Source of the DNA: Membranipora membranacea
Taxonomy: Eukaryota > Bryozoa > Gymnolaemata > Cheilostomatida > Membraniporidae
DNA length: 64,000 nt
Direction of reading: 5' to 3'
Assembly (NCBI GenBank): GCA_914767715.1
Contig: OU612065.1
Span: forward strand, 38,378,001-38,442,000
Shown here: positions 52,148-63,918 of the stretch, piece by piece
Numbering within the stretch: the first letter of the stretch is position 1
Layout: every line of letters starts with the position of its first letter
The notes under the pieces: model-generated
Told to the model about the DNA's origin: nothing
Seen by the model: only the letters and a program-made list of their open reading frames with translations
The model's database searches: none
Position numbers and translations under genes: made by a program

Positions 52148-54343
52148 AAAGTGATAGAGAAATGTACGAAGTTTTCTCTGTAGCTCCAAAAAATAGTCAA
52201 TACCTAATATAAACCTTGCTTGTGCATGTCCAGTAGTATAGTAGTCTATGTTTAGCTCTTGACACAAGAACATTAAAATTATGGATTGTTTGTTTACACG
52301 AGGATATCGATTGAATGATATTACATTTTTTTACTGATCTCCTAGATTGTCTCTGATGTAACAATGTTGATGACGAGTAAGCAAGGAATGGAACAATGTA
52401 TCAACTTATTTTTGATTTATCATAGATAATTCATGTTTTGTCCTACCATCATGAAATAAAGCTGGAGTATACTTTACCATGCAGAGGATAAGACAGTTTG
52501 GTTTCATTTTGTAATGTCGTTTGATTAGGTAAATAATTACTAGCCTTCAGAGGTTTTTTATATCAATACATTACCAATTATCCCTGCTAGCCTAGTTGTC
52601 TACTCATTTACAAAGAGAGGACAACTAGAATGCAATGTAGTAATATTTTATTGCCAGGTATTATTGATGCAATCACTGATAATCCAAAACCATAGATTTA
52701 AAAACTGTTTTTAGATCTATGTCCAAAACAGAATGAAAAGTCAAGAAATGGGACCATTGGATCTCAAGTTAGTATCTTAGGCGAGCCAAAAACACTATAT
52801 CATCGAAATCTTTCTTTTGTGCGAATTTGAGAACGTTTCATCCTCACAATTTACAGGCGTACTTTTCTCTGTATTCATGTGAGGGTTTGAGAGCTAACGG
52901 CTAGATACTGGAATATTAAAATACTAATGCTCCTCAACGTTTTGTCACATAGCCTTGAGGGAATTCCTATTGTCGTTGTATCAACTTGGGGATTTCCCCT
53001 AAAATCATCTCATATGTGATGCAGGTCACAAGTTCATTGTGGAAGTATACGCAAAACAACTTTTACACAAAGTTCATTCCCTCAAGATCAGAGCCAGTTG
53101 GGAAAGTGGTTGATAATGGAATGCCTCTACCAGCATCTTGCCACCATTTGATGGCATAAACTAAGCCATACCTAAAGATCATTGAATAATAATACCGCAG
53201 AATAAACTGAACATGATGCTATATATTTATATATAGCATAATTATAACAGATAATCCAGAAGTTCATGCCTGAATGAATTGATTTTATGTTTGGATTATC
53301 GAGTATAAATATGGGTGGTGAGATTGACTTCAGAGAATCAGTCATACCCAGCAGGATATACAACACCACATAAACAGACACTAAGGTGAGGATTCACGCA
53401 GCAGATTATATAGTCTATTATCGGAAATAGAGTTCACCATGCATTTGACAGCTTTGTATCATTTAAATATAGATAGATGTGACAGGGATTATGAGTATCT
53501 ATATTATTTCAATCTTCAAGTCTTGAAGACCCACAAACAGGGGAATATTTTCTAGACAAATTCTTTGCTTGTTGTCCAGTATAATACGGGATCCCGAGGT
53601 CAAAATTCATGTTTAAAATGTATACACCATGTAGTAGAATCATAAGGGGTTTTTGTGGAATTTCACTCATGTTAAACAGGGGGGGGACAACTTTTCCCAT
53701 TATCAACCTTTCAGTACATATCATTAACTTCTGGTAAAAGTTGTCAATATTTAGAGCTAATACTCTGGATATAATACCATAAGCTTTTCATAGAAATTCA
53801 AATTAAGTTTCACATTAAGTGTTTGTGTTTGTCATCTTCAAAATTTTTTGGTAAGCAACTATGAGCATTTCATGTAATCTAAATCTACAGAAGTTTTTCG
53901 ACTTGTCTAAAGAATGATTATTGGAATAATTATTCAGATAGCTCAGATCAGTTGGGAATTATAATCAATCCAATTAGGGTATGTCATTTTTATTTATAAA
54001 TGTATTGAATTGACGCAACGTAATGCAATATTTTGCTGCCGGTATTGAGTGTTGAAAATTCTGAGTGATTAGACTCCAGATTAACAGCAATCCAAGCGTT
54101 TTATGCTGCTGGTGACCTTCTTATAATTATCACTCATTTGAGACACAATTTACATATTTTACTATTTATAAAATTATTTAGATTTTGTTTTTCATAACAT
54201 GTGATTCTAAACGGTACATTTACATCTTGTATGTCTCAAAACCCAATTCAGAAGAATGTGTGACCAAGCTTTACTAACACCAATTTAAATCTTTTATGTA
54301 AAGACGAGGTCAGTCTTGAGCGCCTAGTTGGCAGAAGGGGCGT

Positions 54344-54825
54344 GCCCTTATTGTTGGACATAAGTTTACATTTTATTTTTAGGGTAACATTTTTCCATCT
54401 ATCTGTACCAAGGGTTGGGGCATCGGCACCATTGTAAAAAAGCCCTATAGAAACTATTAGAATTCCATCGTAATTGGTAAACAAGGTATATTAGTCGTCT
54501 TTGTTTACTTTCTGGCAGTATTCAATTCAATTATCTTTCAATTTAACTTGATAATCTTGTATTACAACACCAGTTCCAGCTACAAAACTTCGGAAGCAGA
54601 AGAGAAGCATTAAACCTTGTTACCTCAAATAAATTCTGCACTTATATATTGCCAGAAAGTAAACAAAGACGACTAATATACCTTGTTTACCAATTACGAT
54701 GGATTTCTAATAGTTTCTATAGGGCTTGTTTTACTAATGGTGCCGATGCCCCAACCCATGGTACGGATAGATGGAAAAATGTTACCCTAAAAATAAAATG
54801 TAAACCTATGTCCAACAATAAGGGC
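54344..54825. repeat. Foldback element with 175 bp arms
   Basis: Left arm 54344-54518 and right arm 54651-54825 are inverted copies with few differences, separated by about 132 bp. Tips read GCCCTTATTGTTGGACA. Mirror-image open frames on the two strands (sharing NGADAPT and DRWKNVTLKIKCK) come from this symmetry. Confidence 0.88.
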
Positions 54826-54958
54826 ACTACTACAACTTTGTAGACCTTTTTTTGACAACAAAACAGCTATTATATTTTACCATCATTTTATTTTTTGCCA
54901 CATCATAAGTGGTATCCATATTTACTACAATCTATCACCAAACTATATACTAAAGGGC

Positions 54959-55333
54959 ATATTTTTACTCCAGAAGAGAGCCTTCAGGTTGATATGTAAT
55001 ATACAAAAGATCCCTAATCACTTGCTACCAACTAACGAATTATCAAGGTCGTTACTCCTTTTACCTTTGCCAATGCTCAGCATATATTTTACTAGCGTTA
55101 CTGGACATCAATTGATGAACAAGAAATGTCTACCACTTTTGTTAGAACATTTTAATTTTTCGTGCAATTTCAATCTGAGAGACATGTTCAAGCTACACCC
55201 AACTTCAAATAACTTTTTAGATAATATCATAGCATCTACTTTTAACAATATTCCATATAATTTACGTTCAATAATCAATTATAAATCATTCAAACTTAAT
55301 TTTTCTGATTATCTTTTTCGTGATCTTGATTGA
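54959..55333 (+). mobile_element. LINE reverse-transcriptase C-terminal remnant
   Basis: A frame reading LQKRAFRLICNIQKIPNHLLP, then LLLLPLPMLSIYFTSVT, LPLLLEHF and ending FSDYLFRDLD-stop has the layout of the C-terminal end of non-LTR retrotransposon ORF2 proteins (a QKRAFRLI-type segment after the polymerase domain, then Leu-rich and LP..F stretches). No upstream polymerase motifs are present, so this is a 5'-truncated copy, the usual fate of LINE insertions. It directly follows the foldback at 54344. Clade unknown. Confidence 0.55.
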
Positions 55334-55648
55334 AAGTTTTTGGTTTTTTTTCCCTTTTTTGATTTCTTGGAAGGCTGATTTTGTAAAACATTCCCAGCAA
55401 ATGAAAATTATGCCAATAAAGTTAAAAAAAAACTTATTGGCTAGAGAAAAGAGAAAATTATCATATTTTGGCACTTCAATAATCAATAATAATTTTGGAA
55501 TAAAAACTGAGAGCCATGTAAATTGATTATACCGTCAACGGCAAAATACAAATGGTAAATACAAGAATTTCCAGCGTCTGACGTCACTCATGTTTAGCAA
55601 ATATATTTATTTTTGGTATAGTATATCTGTTGACTGTATGTAATTGGC

Positions 55649-55770
55649 TAGACCAAGTTTAGTCCATTTGCCTGGTTTCCGAGTCGTTCCTGATCCACTG
55701 GTCACTGGCCTGCGGCGTGACCAGTGGAAGGGAGCAACAGGAATGCAGCAACTGGATTGAACTTGTTCTA
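55649..55770. mobile_element. Hairpin MITE, second good copy
   Basis: About 122 bp closely matching the 27995 element (GACCAAGTTT, GTCCATTTGCCTG, CACTGGTCAC, GCGGCGTGACCAGTGGAAG, GGAGCAACAGG, AACTTGTTCTA). Flanked by 9 bp near-duplications GTAATTGGC and GTGATTGGC. Confidence 0.85.
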
Positions 55771-55970
55771 GTGATTGGCCCTAAATCAGGATAACCATCA
55801 TAATTTGGTTATATTTTCATCACTAACATAACCTATTATATTTTATGTTTCATCATGGATTCAAGAAGTCAATTGTTGAAATATACATCAAAGATCAATA
55901 TGTAGTTGCCCTGTTGGCAAATAATTGTGACCTTTGAGGAAATACAATTTTCATTTTTATTCCCAGGAGA

Positions 55971-58900
55971 ATGGTTTCTGAGCAGCAACTGAGAGGAGTC
56001 GGGAAGGTGTTATCTGATCGCTCAGCGCCACTGAAGGCTAGATACAGGGCCCTCTTCACACTGAAGCACATTGGTGGTTCTGAGGCTATAACTATGATAG
56101 CGGCTAACTTTGCTGACACGAGTGCTCTGTTGAAACATGAACTCGCATACTGCCTCGGTCAAATGCAGGATGAGCAGGCCTTAGATGTTCTTAGAAATGT
56201 TGTGCGAGATGTAAAACAAGATGTAATAGTGAGACATGAGGCAGGTGAGGTTGTTAATTTGGATGGCAAAAAATAAGTTTGTTCAATGGCGTGTAGAGCC
56301 TGCAGTCCTTCAATTCTTGCATCATCCCGTGAATCATTCTATCTAGATGATTGATTTTGATTTCAATAAATAAAAAGGTTATATAAGCTTACAAAAGCTC
56401 CGTTTATCAAGTTTATGATCCCTGATTGACCCCTGTGTGTGTGTCATTGGTGAGAGTGGTACCTTCTCTGGGGTTGGCCTTGATTTTATAAATGCACGTG
56501 AAGCCACACTCGTTTTGTGGTGGTTTTATAACATCTTTAATATAGTGCAATAGAAAATTTTGTGAAATTATACAATATATAACCTAAACGGCACCTCACC
56601 ACAATATTTACAAGGATATTCTTACTCTGTGATTTATAATGCCTTTACAAAACATTTGTGGTTTTCAGTTCCTCAATTTAATTTCAATTTGTGAGGATTA
56701 TAAAAGGATAAGAATTATTTAATTCTTGAGAATCAAAACCCACAATCAACATATACTGTTATTTTGGTAAATTATATGTGCTGGAGAAGTAAAGCTTATA
56801 ATTTGTTTACATTTACAGCAGAGGCTTTGGGTGCCATAGGAGACCCTGCTGATTTATCTCTACTGGAAGAATATTCCACTGATGATGCAATCGAGGTGAG
56901 CATTCCTGACTACCATTGTTCATTTCGAAGCAATTCCGTAGCAATCACTTGCACTGCCTGCACTTTGCCTGGCAGTGCAACATACAACTGATTCCAAAAT
57001 TTGACCTTAGGGTCAAGAGTATATTAATTATGTGTAAGAAAATTATCAACAATGATAATCATAACTAGAAACGGTAAAAATATTTGCAAGCAAATATAAA
57101 GGAATACAACCATTAATTTTGAATATCAAGGTCAAGTGACATCATAAGTGATGATGTAATAAGGCTCGGTGTATGCCAAAACCCCCTTATCCCAAGTCTC
57201 AACTCAATCGCATGATGAGAACTGTTAATCGGCAGCAGTTTACTGTCAATGGCGGCCATTTTGGATTTCGGGTCATGTGACCTTAAAATTGATGATGTCA
57301 TAAGATTCGGTGTATGTCAAAACCCCCATATCCCAAGTTTTAACTAAATTGCATGATAAGAACTGTTAATCGGCAGCAATTCACTGTTTATGGCGGCCAT
57401 TTTGTTTATCAGGTCATGTGACATGAAAATTGATGATGTCATAAGAGTTTGTATAAGTCAAAACCCCCAAATCCCAAGTTTCAACTCAATCGCATGATTT
57501 GTTCTCAAGATATCACCAAAAGAAAAATGAAAAACATCCTCCACTAATTAGTGTAATTAGCAAATAAATTGCATAACAATTCAAAAATTGTCAAGGCATT
57601 TTTTGATCGTGACCTATAGGACTATGTTGTGACCAAGTATCATTAGAATCTGCCAAGTAGTTCTTGACTTATGGAAGACTTAATTTTGGTATAATCAAGG
57701 TATAATTGATAAAAACGGCAAAACCTCCGTCACTAATTAGTCTAATTAGCGAGTGTTACATAACGATTCAAAAACTCATTTAGTAATTTCTCATCTAGAC
57801 ATATGCAAGTATGTTCTGACGAAGTTCCATCGATTTCTGCCTGGTGGTTCTTGACTTATAGAAGCCTAAAAAGTGTTGAAATAATAATAATAAAAAGAAC
57901 TTACAAAAACAATAGTAATACAACTTTGTTGTATTCCTAATGAGAAATTTCTTTTTGGAATTTGTTGCACATAAATAATAGATCACGCCACAAACTCTGG
58001 AACTTTTAAGACTGGTGCACACAAGGTCCCTTTGGTTCCCTCAGTCTGATTAAGAGATTGACAATGAAAGAAAGAAAATGTATAGTCATCGTGTCTCATT
58101 TTTGATAATTTCTGGTCCATGTTTTGCAGTAGGAAAATCCAGAGGTCTTTTTCATGTTGAAAAATCTCTGAATTGAGTTTCCACACAAACTTGCAGTCTT
58201 CTAAATGTATTCTTTGTTGTATTGAACCTTGATATGTGGCATATTGTTTCTGATATGAATTAAGCATTCAATGCTGAATGACTTCTCTGACCTTTAGCTT
58301 GCAGAAACATGTCAGATTGCTGCTGACAGAATTAAGTGGTTACAAAACAGCTCCAAGACAGAAAAAATACCTGCTAACCAGTTTAGCACAATAGATCCCG
58401 CTCCACCTCTGCCTGAGGACAATAAATTATCTATAGATGAGCTAAGAAAACTGCTGATGAATGAAAATGTCAGCCTGTTTGAGAGATATAGAGCTATGTT
58501 TACCTTACGGAATATAAACAATGAGAAGGCTGTCCTGGCCCTATCGGAGGGTAAGGAGGGATTAGTTTATTGTCATCTCAGAAACAAACATTCTTGTGAA
58601 CCAACTAATTTCCGATATACATTCTCCAATTGTCTAGTGAAACGTGAGACAAGTTGAGGGATATCTTTGTAAGAAAGGTTTACTTGGAATAGACGATAAG
58701 CACCTGGGGTATGGGAGTAAGTTGTCATTCCTCTAGGGCCAAGCTGCTCTTATCTGGCGTCGTTGTTAAAGTTAAGGTTCCGCTGTCTATGGTTTTGTTT
58801 GTTTGTTTATTGCCTGATTTCTAATATCCATCCTGTAATAGGTTGATAGCATCGAAAGTTTTGCATTTCTTGTACATTTATCACAGCATCTGCACATTGT

Positions 58901-59402
58901 GGGAAAATCTCCTCAGATCGCTGAAACAATTTGATGACAAACTGTCTCTTTATTGATATAGTAATGGAAATGAATAACTCGGTGTGAGGAACCTGCTGGG
59001 CCTCTAATAAAGGTGCCAATGGTGTCATCATTACACATTTTGATCATGCATTATTCGTGGTTCATCATTCATCTGTTTATTTCCATAGGATTCAAAGACC
59101 CCAGCGTACTATTTAGACATGAGATAGCCTATGTGTTTGGTCAGATGGCCCACCAGGCATCAGAGCCTGCACTAACAGCTACTTTGAGGGACACAGCAGA
59201 ACATGAGCTGGTGAGACATGAAGCTGCGGAGGCGTTAGGGGCTGTTGCCACTGAGAGCTGTATGAATACACTGAAGGACTATCTGACTGATGAACAGCAG
59301 ATAGTACGGGAGAGCTGTGAAGTAGCCTTAGATATGGCCGAATACGAAATGAGCAGCGACTTCCAGTATGCTAATACAGTACAACAGTTGTCAGTGCAAT
59401 AA
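55971..59402 (+). CDS. DOHH: Deoxyhypusine hydroxylase, copy 2
   Basis: Exons 55971-56244, 56819-56895, 58298-58550, 59089-59402 total 918 nt, 305 residues. Exons 1-3 have exactly the same lengths and phases as copy 1 and exon 4 is one codon longer, so the two genes are tandem duplicates. All four His-Glu motifs are present ([32 protein letters not shown]). Differences cluster at the N-terminus (MVSEQQLRGVG), the linker (IPANQFSTIDP) and the C-terminus (QQLSVQ). Introns and flanks no longer align by eye, so the duplication is not recent; retained active-site residues suggest both are functional. As in copy 1, an acceptor (TTATTCCCAG) precedes the start codon. Confidence 0.95.
57131..57520. 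repeat. About 141 bp tandem repeat, 2.7 copies
   Basis: Units begin near 57131, 57272 and 57412 with TCATGTGAC-type sequence, followed by GATGATGTCATAAG, CAAAACCCCC, ATCCCAAGT, CTGTTAATCGGCAGCA and GGCGGCCATTTTG; the third is cut short after CAATCGCATGAT. It lies in intron 2 of DOHH copy 2. Confidence 0.85.
57530..57870. repeat. Two-copy degenerate repeat after the 141 bp array
   Basis: CACTAATTAGTGTAATTAGC followed by CATAACAATTCAAAAA recurs about 190 bp later as CACTAATTAGTCTAATTAGC and CATAACGATTCAAAAA; GTTCTTGACTTAT(G/A)GAAG is likewise doubled. Probably part of the same repeat complex. Confidence 0.6.
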
Positions 59403-60309
59403 TGATTGTGCAATGAAAAGGTTCTCCATATGCAACAAAAAATGATGTATGTAAAGTTGTTTGTAAATTAACACCAGAAGCAAGTTAGTCAATCTATTCA
59501 GTAACAAAAGAAGTCTCTCTGAAGTGGTTATAAACTATGGAATGTAGCAATCTTTATCATGTGACTTGTCTCCACCTGATAAAAGGGGAGATAAGTCAGA
59601 GGGGAATTATGTGATATAATATTAATTTTAATTCTACCAAGGGCCATAAGCAGAACAACTCGGTATTATAACAGTTTTATTTCTACAAATCTACGATTTT
59701 TGATCTGTCAGCCAAAAGGGTTTTGCTAGTAATGAATATCATTCTATCCTAATTCCTGAGCTTCTTTGATCTGTCAAGTGAGGAGTAGCCCACCTAAGGT
59801 GTGAAATATTTGATTTGTCAAATACTAAAGGAAAGCCGGAGCCTTCTTTATAAAATATCAAAAGAAAGCCAGTGCTTTCTTTACTGTGCTGATGAAGAGC
59901 GCACCTTTGACAACATACTACATCTTAAATCTGTATACTTCCACACTGGGTTTCCCAACGTATACCATGACTATAAACAAGCATGAGGTTTTTTTATTGT
60001 TTTTTGTTATCGAATGACGATGATATAAATATTATAGTTATTGAATGACATGTTTGCCTGGGTAGCCTGCCAAAGCTATAGTGAGCAAGTATTAGCTTGG
60101 CATACTTGTCAAGGAAGTTGGATAAAAATATTTCAAGACTACCGGGATGGAAGGGACGAGCGAGCAGAATTTTTTATAAAATATCTTCATAGATTGTCTA
60201 ACTGAATTTCTCAAGCAATATTTGATCATGATTGGATGGCTTCTCAGGTATCCTAGTATCGGGCCAAACTATAAAATATAACTTTTGAACACATGAAAAA
60301 TATAGAATT

Positions 60310-60470
60310 ATTCATATTAACCTGTTGCATAGCAAGTGTAGCTTGGAGTTCATACGAGAAACTTGCATTCAGCAGTATTTCTACGGCTGAGTATAAATAA
60401 TCTCTGAGAAATAATTCGGCTGAAGGTGTTTTAGGATCAGTGGAATATCTCAGGGGATTCTGGAGACTGC
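60310..60470 (-). other. Candidate orphan exon
   Basis: On the minus strand an acceptor (TTTACCTCATGCAG) opens a frame of about 50 residues (NPLRYSTDPKTPSAE, LFLRDYLYSAVEILL, SYELQATLAMQQ) closed by a donor (CAACAG|GTTAATAT). Composition is protein-like. No partner exon or family was recognised. Confidence 0.3.
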
Positions 60471-60588
60471 ATGAGGTAAATTGAAATCCTTGAAAAGGCC
60501 TGGACAAATTTTGGAGACTTGGCAAGTAGGAGCTTGCAAAGAAGCAGCATTAGAATAAGATGCTAGAGAAGCATTTGAGCATCAGTAT

Positions 60589-60639
60589 TAGCCTGTCTTG
60601 ACTCTTGACCCACTGAACAAAGCATGTCAATACAGGCTA
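60589..60639. repeat. AGCCTGTC-family palindromic element, 51 bp
   Basis: Begins TAGCCTGTCTTGAC and ends GTCAATACAGGCTA, its near inverse. Shares TGAACAAAGC with the element at 49578. Confidence 0.75.
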
Positions 60640-61240
60640 CATACATCAGTATACACAGGGAAGCTTGGGGAAAAGTACTAGGGATTGTCCGCTCTTGCAA
60701 GATTTATCAAAAAGAAATTCGGCTTGTGTTTTGGTCACATGACTATCACATGTTCTGCTGGTTCTTTCTAAGCTACTTCCCTTTTGTGGACTACGTCATC
60801 AATTACTGTGTTCATCTGAAGAAAAGAAAGTGCTGCCTTCAATTTGCTACTTGTGAAAATGCTGCTACCTAGCTTGCCCCCTGGAAAGGTATTCAATTGC
60901 TTCCATCTGAAGCCAAACATATTTCTGTTAAACCTTACACATCATCTGACTTCTGGTCCCTCCTAAATTGTTACTCTGAGTGTTTTTTAATCTGATTATT
61001 TATCAAATCAATTAATAATTAATCACTGACTGTGACTAACAAATAAAATAAAAGTTTAGTAATGTAATAAATATAATAATGTACTAGTAGACAGTTGAGT
61101 GGTGCAGCTGTAAGAGAGGAGGGAAGTTATTTTAGTAGTGGTGCTTGCAGACTTTCTTTAATATGCTTCAACCCTGGTTGTCCCTATCAACATAGGGAAA
61201 TACTAGAGAGTAGTAATAGTACTCACAGTAGACATGCCAA

Positions 61241-61378
61241 GGGCTCCCTGGCCCTTGGACTTGCATGCATGCCTTTACTTTCAACTTTGCCAACCAACTA
61301 ATGTATGGTATGTCCAGTGGTTGATACTGGACATACATTGGCAAAGTAAAGGCATATAGGCCTAGGTCCCAGGGGCCC
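61241..61378. repeat. Foldback element, 138 bp
   Basis: GGGCTCCCTGGCCCTTGGAC, ATGCCTTTACTTT, TTTGCCAA, ATGTATG and ATGTCCAGT in the left half are mirrored by ACTGGACATACAT, TTGGCAAAGTAAAGGCAT and GTCCCAGGGGCCC in the right half. No coding content. Confidence 0.85.
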
Positions 61379-63188
61379 ATGTCAGTAGAGTAGTATCATC
61401 TGAGTTATTTATAAACACAATCACTAGACGTGTAATGTAATGATGTTGATTATTGCTAGCTGGGTGTAGTGTAGTAAATGTTGTAGCTCACTCTTCAGTC
61501 AGACACTCATGGGGCCGGTCATTGGCACTTGAAAGCCTCTATTCTGCCCCTGTCAGGTATCGACCACCCTGCTGGACATGATGTACAAAATGTAGGCTTT
61601 GTATGCATGTATACTTTGTCAATGACAATGCAAAATTATACATGCTTGTAACTGCAGATGCATACAACTACTCTAGACAGACCTCTCATCTAGCTAGAGA
61701 AGGGAGCCTGGTAGTTGCCCGACTGCCCCTCGCTCACTCCTGGGTCTGTATAAATACCCTGTGTGTTCATAAGAGGCCTATGCTAGTCGTTCGAAGTAGA
61801 GTTCTAAATATTATCATTATTATAGCTCTTATTCTTTTTTAAATTCTTCCCTATTCTATAGTTTTATTTTGCAAGAATATTGCTACTTTATCATGTTATT
61901 CACTGACCTGTGTTGTTGGTGAAGGGGTCCCCCTCGCTCTGCTGTGCATCACACTTGTAAAGAGATAATTGATGCTTCTAATTGAAAGTGTCGGCATTCT
62001 GGAGTTACAATAGGTATGCAAAGCCGATATCCATGATCAGGTGCATTGGCAAAGTACATCGCTATGGTAGAACTCTAAATGCTTTAATACCCCTGCTATT
62101 ACTATTTACTCATTATAGTTATCTCTGAAGATTACGAACAAGCCATGACATGTATCATTGACCAATATTGACAAACTTGAGTACCGTAGATCCATAAACT
62201 ACTCACTTTTCATCGAAATAAGATAATAGAAATATTAGTCCTAAACAGTTAGCACGCCTGTAGATAGGAATCTCCTGCTTAAACCCAAAAGACTAGGTCC
62301 TTAGTTACACTACTACTTAGTTAGACTACATTGTGACTGGCTAGTTGCTGGAGTCGATTGAGAATGGCTTATGGAGGGATATGGCTAAGTGGAACCTGGT
62401 CATAACTGGGTTTGATGTATCAATTAGCTTGGGCGAGTATTGAGCACTATCTTAGCATTTGATTGATATCGTTCATAGAAGAATTGACGAAATAACTTCT
62501 CTCATAGATGTTAAAATGATTCATTCAATGTACAATCGTGGATGTGCAAGCTCAAAAGTGGCCTTACATAGCTGTCTTTGCCTGTGTGTGTATGATTGAG
62601 CGCATATCAAGATGAGTGATAGTAAGCACGAGAATCTTTGGGTCTTGTTAAAGCAGTCCTAAGCTTAATTAGCCTACCCATATGGTGTAGCATGCCTTTC
62701 CATTATACTCTGCTAACCGTCACCTTCAAAAGTTGGTGAATTGTTAGTGACTCACTCTGGATGAATCTGGTTTTTGCACCAGCCAGCATATGGTCTTTCA
62801 AGTCAGAGGAAAACAGCTGAACGGAGGGAAAAAAGTTTTAAAAAAAGGTTGATTGCACCAGCATCCTTGCTGTTTGAAAGATTGAAAAAAAGGATCTTTT
62901 TGTACCAGCTGCATTGCCACTGTAGACTTATTAAACTTAAATGTCTTTCATTTATCAGAGCATCCAGTCAAGAAGTATGTTTTTTTTCTGCCCACTGATA
63001 ACAGGAACAAGCTCAAGCCTGCAGTACATTGAGGAAGTTAGAATTTGAGCAATCAGTATTACATCTGTGAACGAGGCTGGCTGTGACTGATTGTTCCTAA
63101 CCACACTCAGCTAGCCCTTACTTCCTGTTGTGATTGTCCCATACAAGTCTTCACAAGTAATCTATTTTGTTCCTTTATTGATATGCAG

Positions 63189-63290
63189 GACTTGTGAATG
63201 TTGACACTTTGAAACACAACAGAGGTATAAGGAAGCCGTTCAGAAGAAGGTTAGGTGGGCCAACTAGTAACATTAGCAGCTGTATCCGTT
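63189..63290 (+). other. Candidate exon upstream of the SH3-like start
   Basis: Acceptor ATATGCAG, an open frame of about 34 residues (LVNVDTLKHNRGIRK, RRRLGGPTSN), then donor CGTT|GTAAGTACT. Because GTAAGTACTCAATGCTTAC is nearly palindromic, a donor exists on both strands here. It may be a leader or coding exon of the gene beginning at 63919, or chance. Confidence 0.25.
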
Positions 63291-63304
63291 GTAAGTACTC
63301 AATG

Positions 63305-63470
63305 CTTACAATCCAGCAGGTTTCTATATGACTATATATGCTAAAATGCTTCTTTCTATCACTCGTAAAGAGAGCATCAAAAAAGGTCGCTTTTGCATAC
63401 TCTCTCAATACTTGCTTACCAATCCATCGTGAAATATGTTCCTTATAATACCGTGCAGTTATAATCATTT
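63305..63470 (-). other. Candidate orphan exon, unknown product
   Basis: A frame on the minus strand reads MIITARYYKEHISRW, GKQVLREYAKATFFDALF, RKKHFSIYSHIETCW and meets a donor (GGATT|GTAAGC). No domain recognised; it could equally be a decayed mobile-element fragment. Confidence 0.25.
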
Positions 63471-63918
63471 TATAGCTTACTGTGCAAAAAATAATTTGTG
63501 ATACACAATGGTTAAATATTCAGTTCTGATAATGAGTTGTGTTTTTATATACAAATAATTTTTTGAAGAGTGACAACTATACACTATGTACAGTATACTT
63601 CCGCCCAGTTCTTGTTATAACATGAGTTGGAGTTCAATCCTTGACTCAATACTAAGTGTCTGTTGAAAACTGTGTCAGTGTAATGAACCTGTTCATTTTA
63701 GCTAAATTTAGCCCATCTTTTGTTTGATTGTCCTAGTTAATGTCTTGAGAGGTTGCCATTTCTGAAGTTGCCCTTTCTGAATATGCATATTATAGTATAA
63801 TTACTACCTTATCCACTTCAAATTGCACTGTTTAATCACTGCCTGCATCAATTGTAGAGAGACAGTGTTGGTATGAGACGATAATTTATCGCAGTGTGTC
63901 TCAGGTCAATGTCATTGG

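Larger units (their letters stand above)
52148..55648. other. Spacer between the two DOHH copies
   Basis: No gene recognised. The first 2 kb are unremarkable AT-rich sequence; the remainder holds a foldback element (54344-54825) and a LINE remnant (54959-55333), described separately, and ends at a hairpin MITE. Confidence 0.55.
59403..63918. other. Gene-poor region with foldbacks and candidate exons
   Basis: No complete gene recognised in 4.5 kb. It holds the palindromic elements at 60589-60639 and 61241-61378, and three stretches that look like isolated exons (60310-60470 minus, 63189-63290 plus, 63305-63470 minus), each weakly supported. Confidence 0.5.

Noticed and set aside
57983-58267. 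A 94-codon minus-strand frame in a DOHH intron
   Set aside because: No recognised domain and no flanking exons; it adjoins a repeat complex and is probably repeat-derived or chance.
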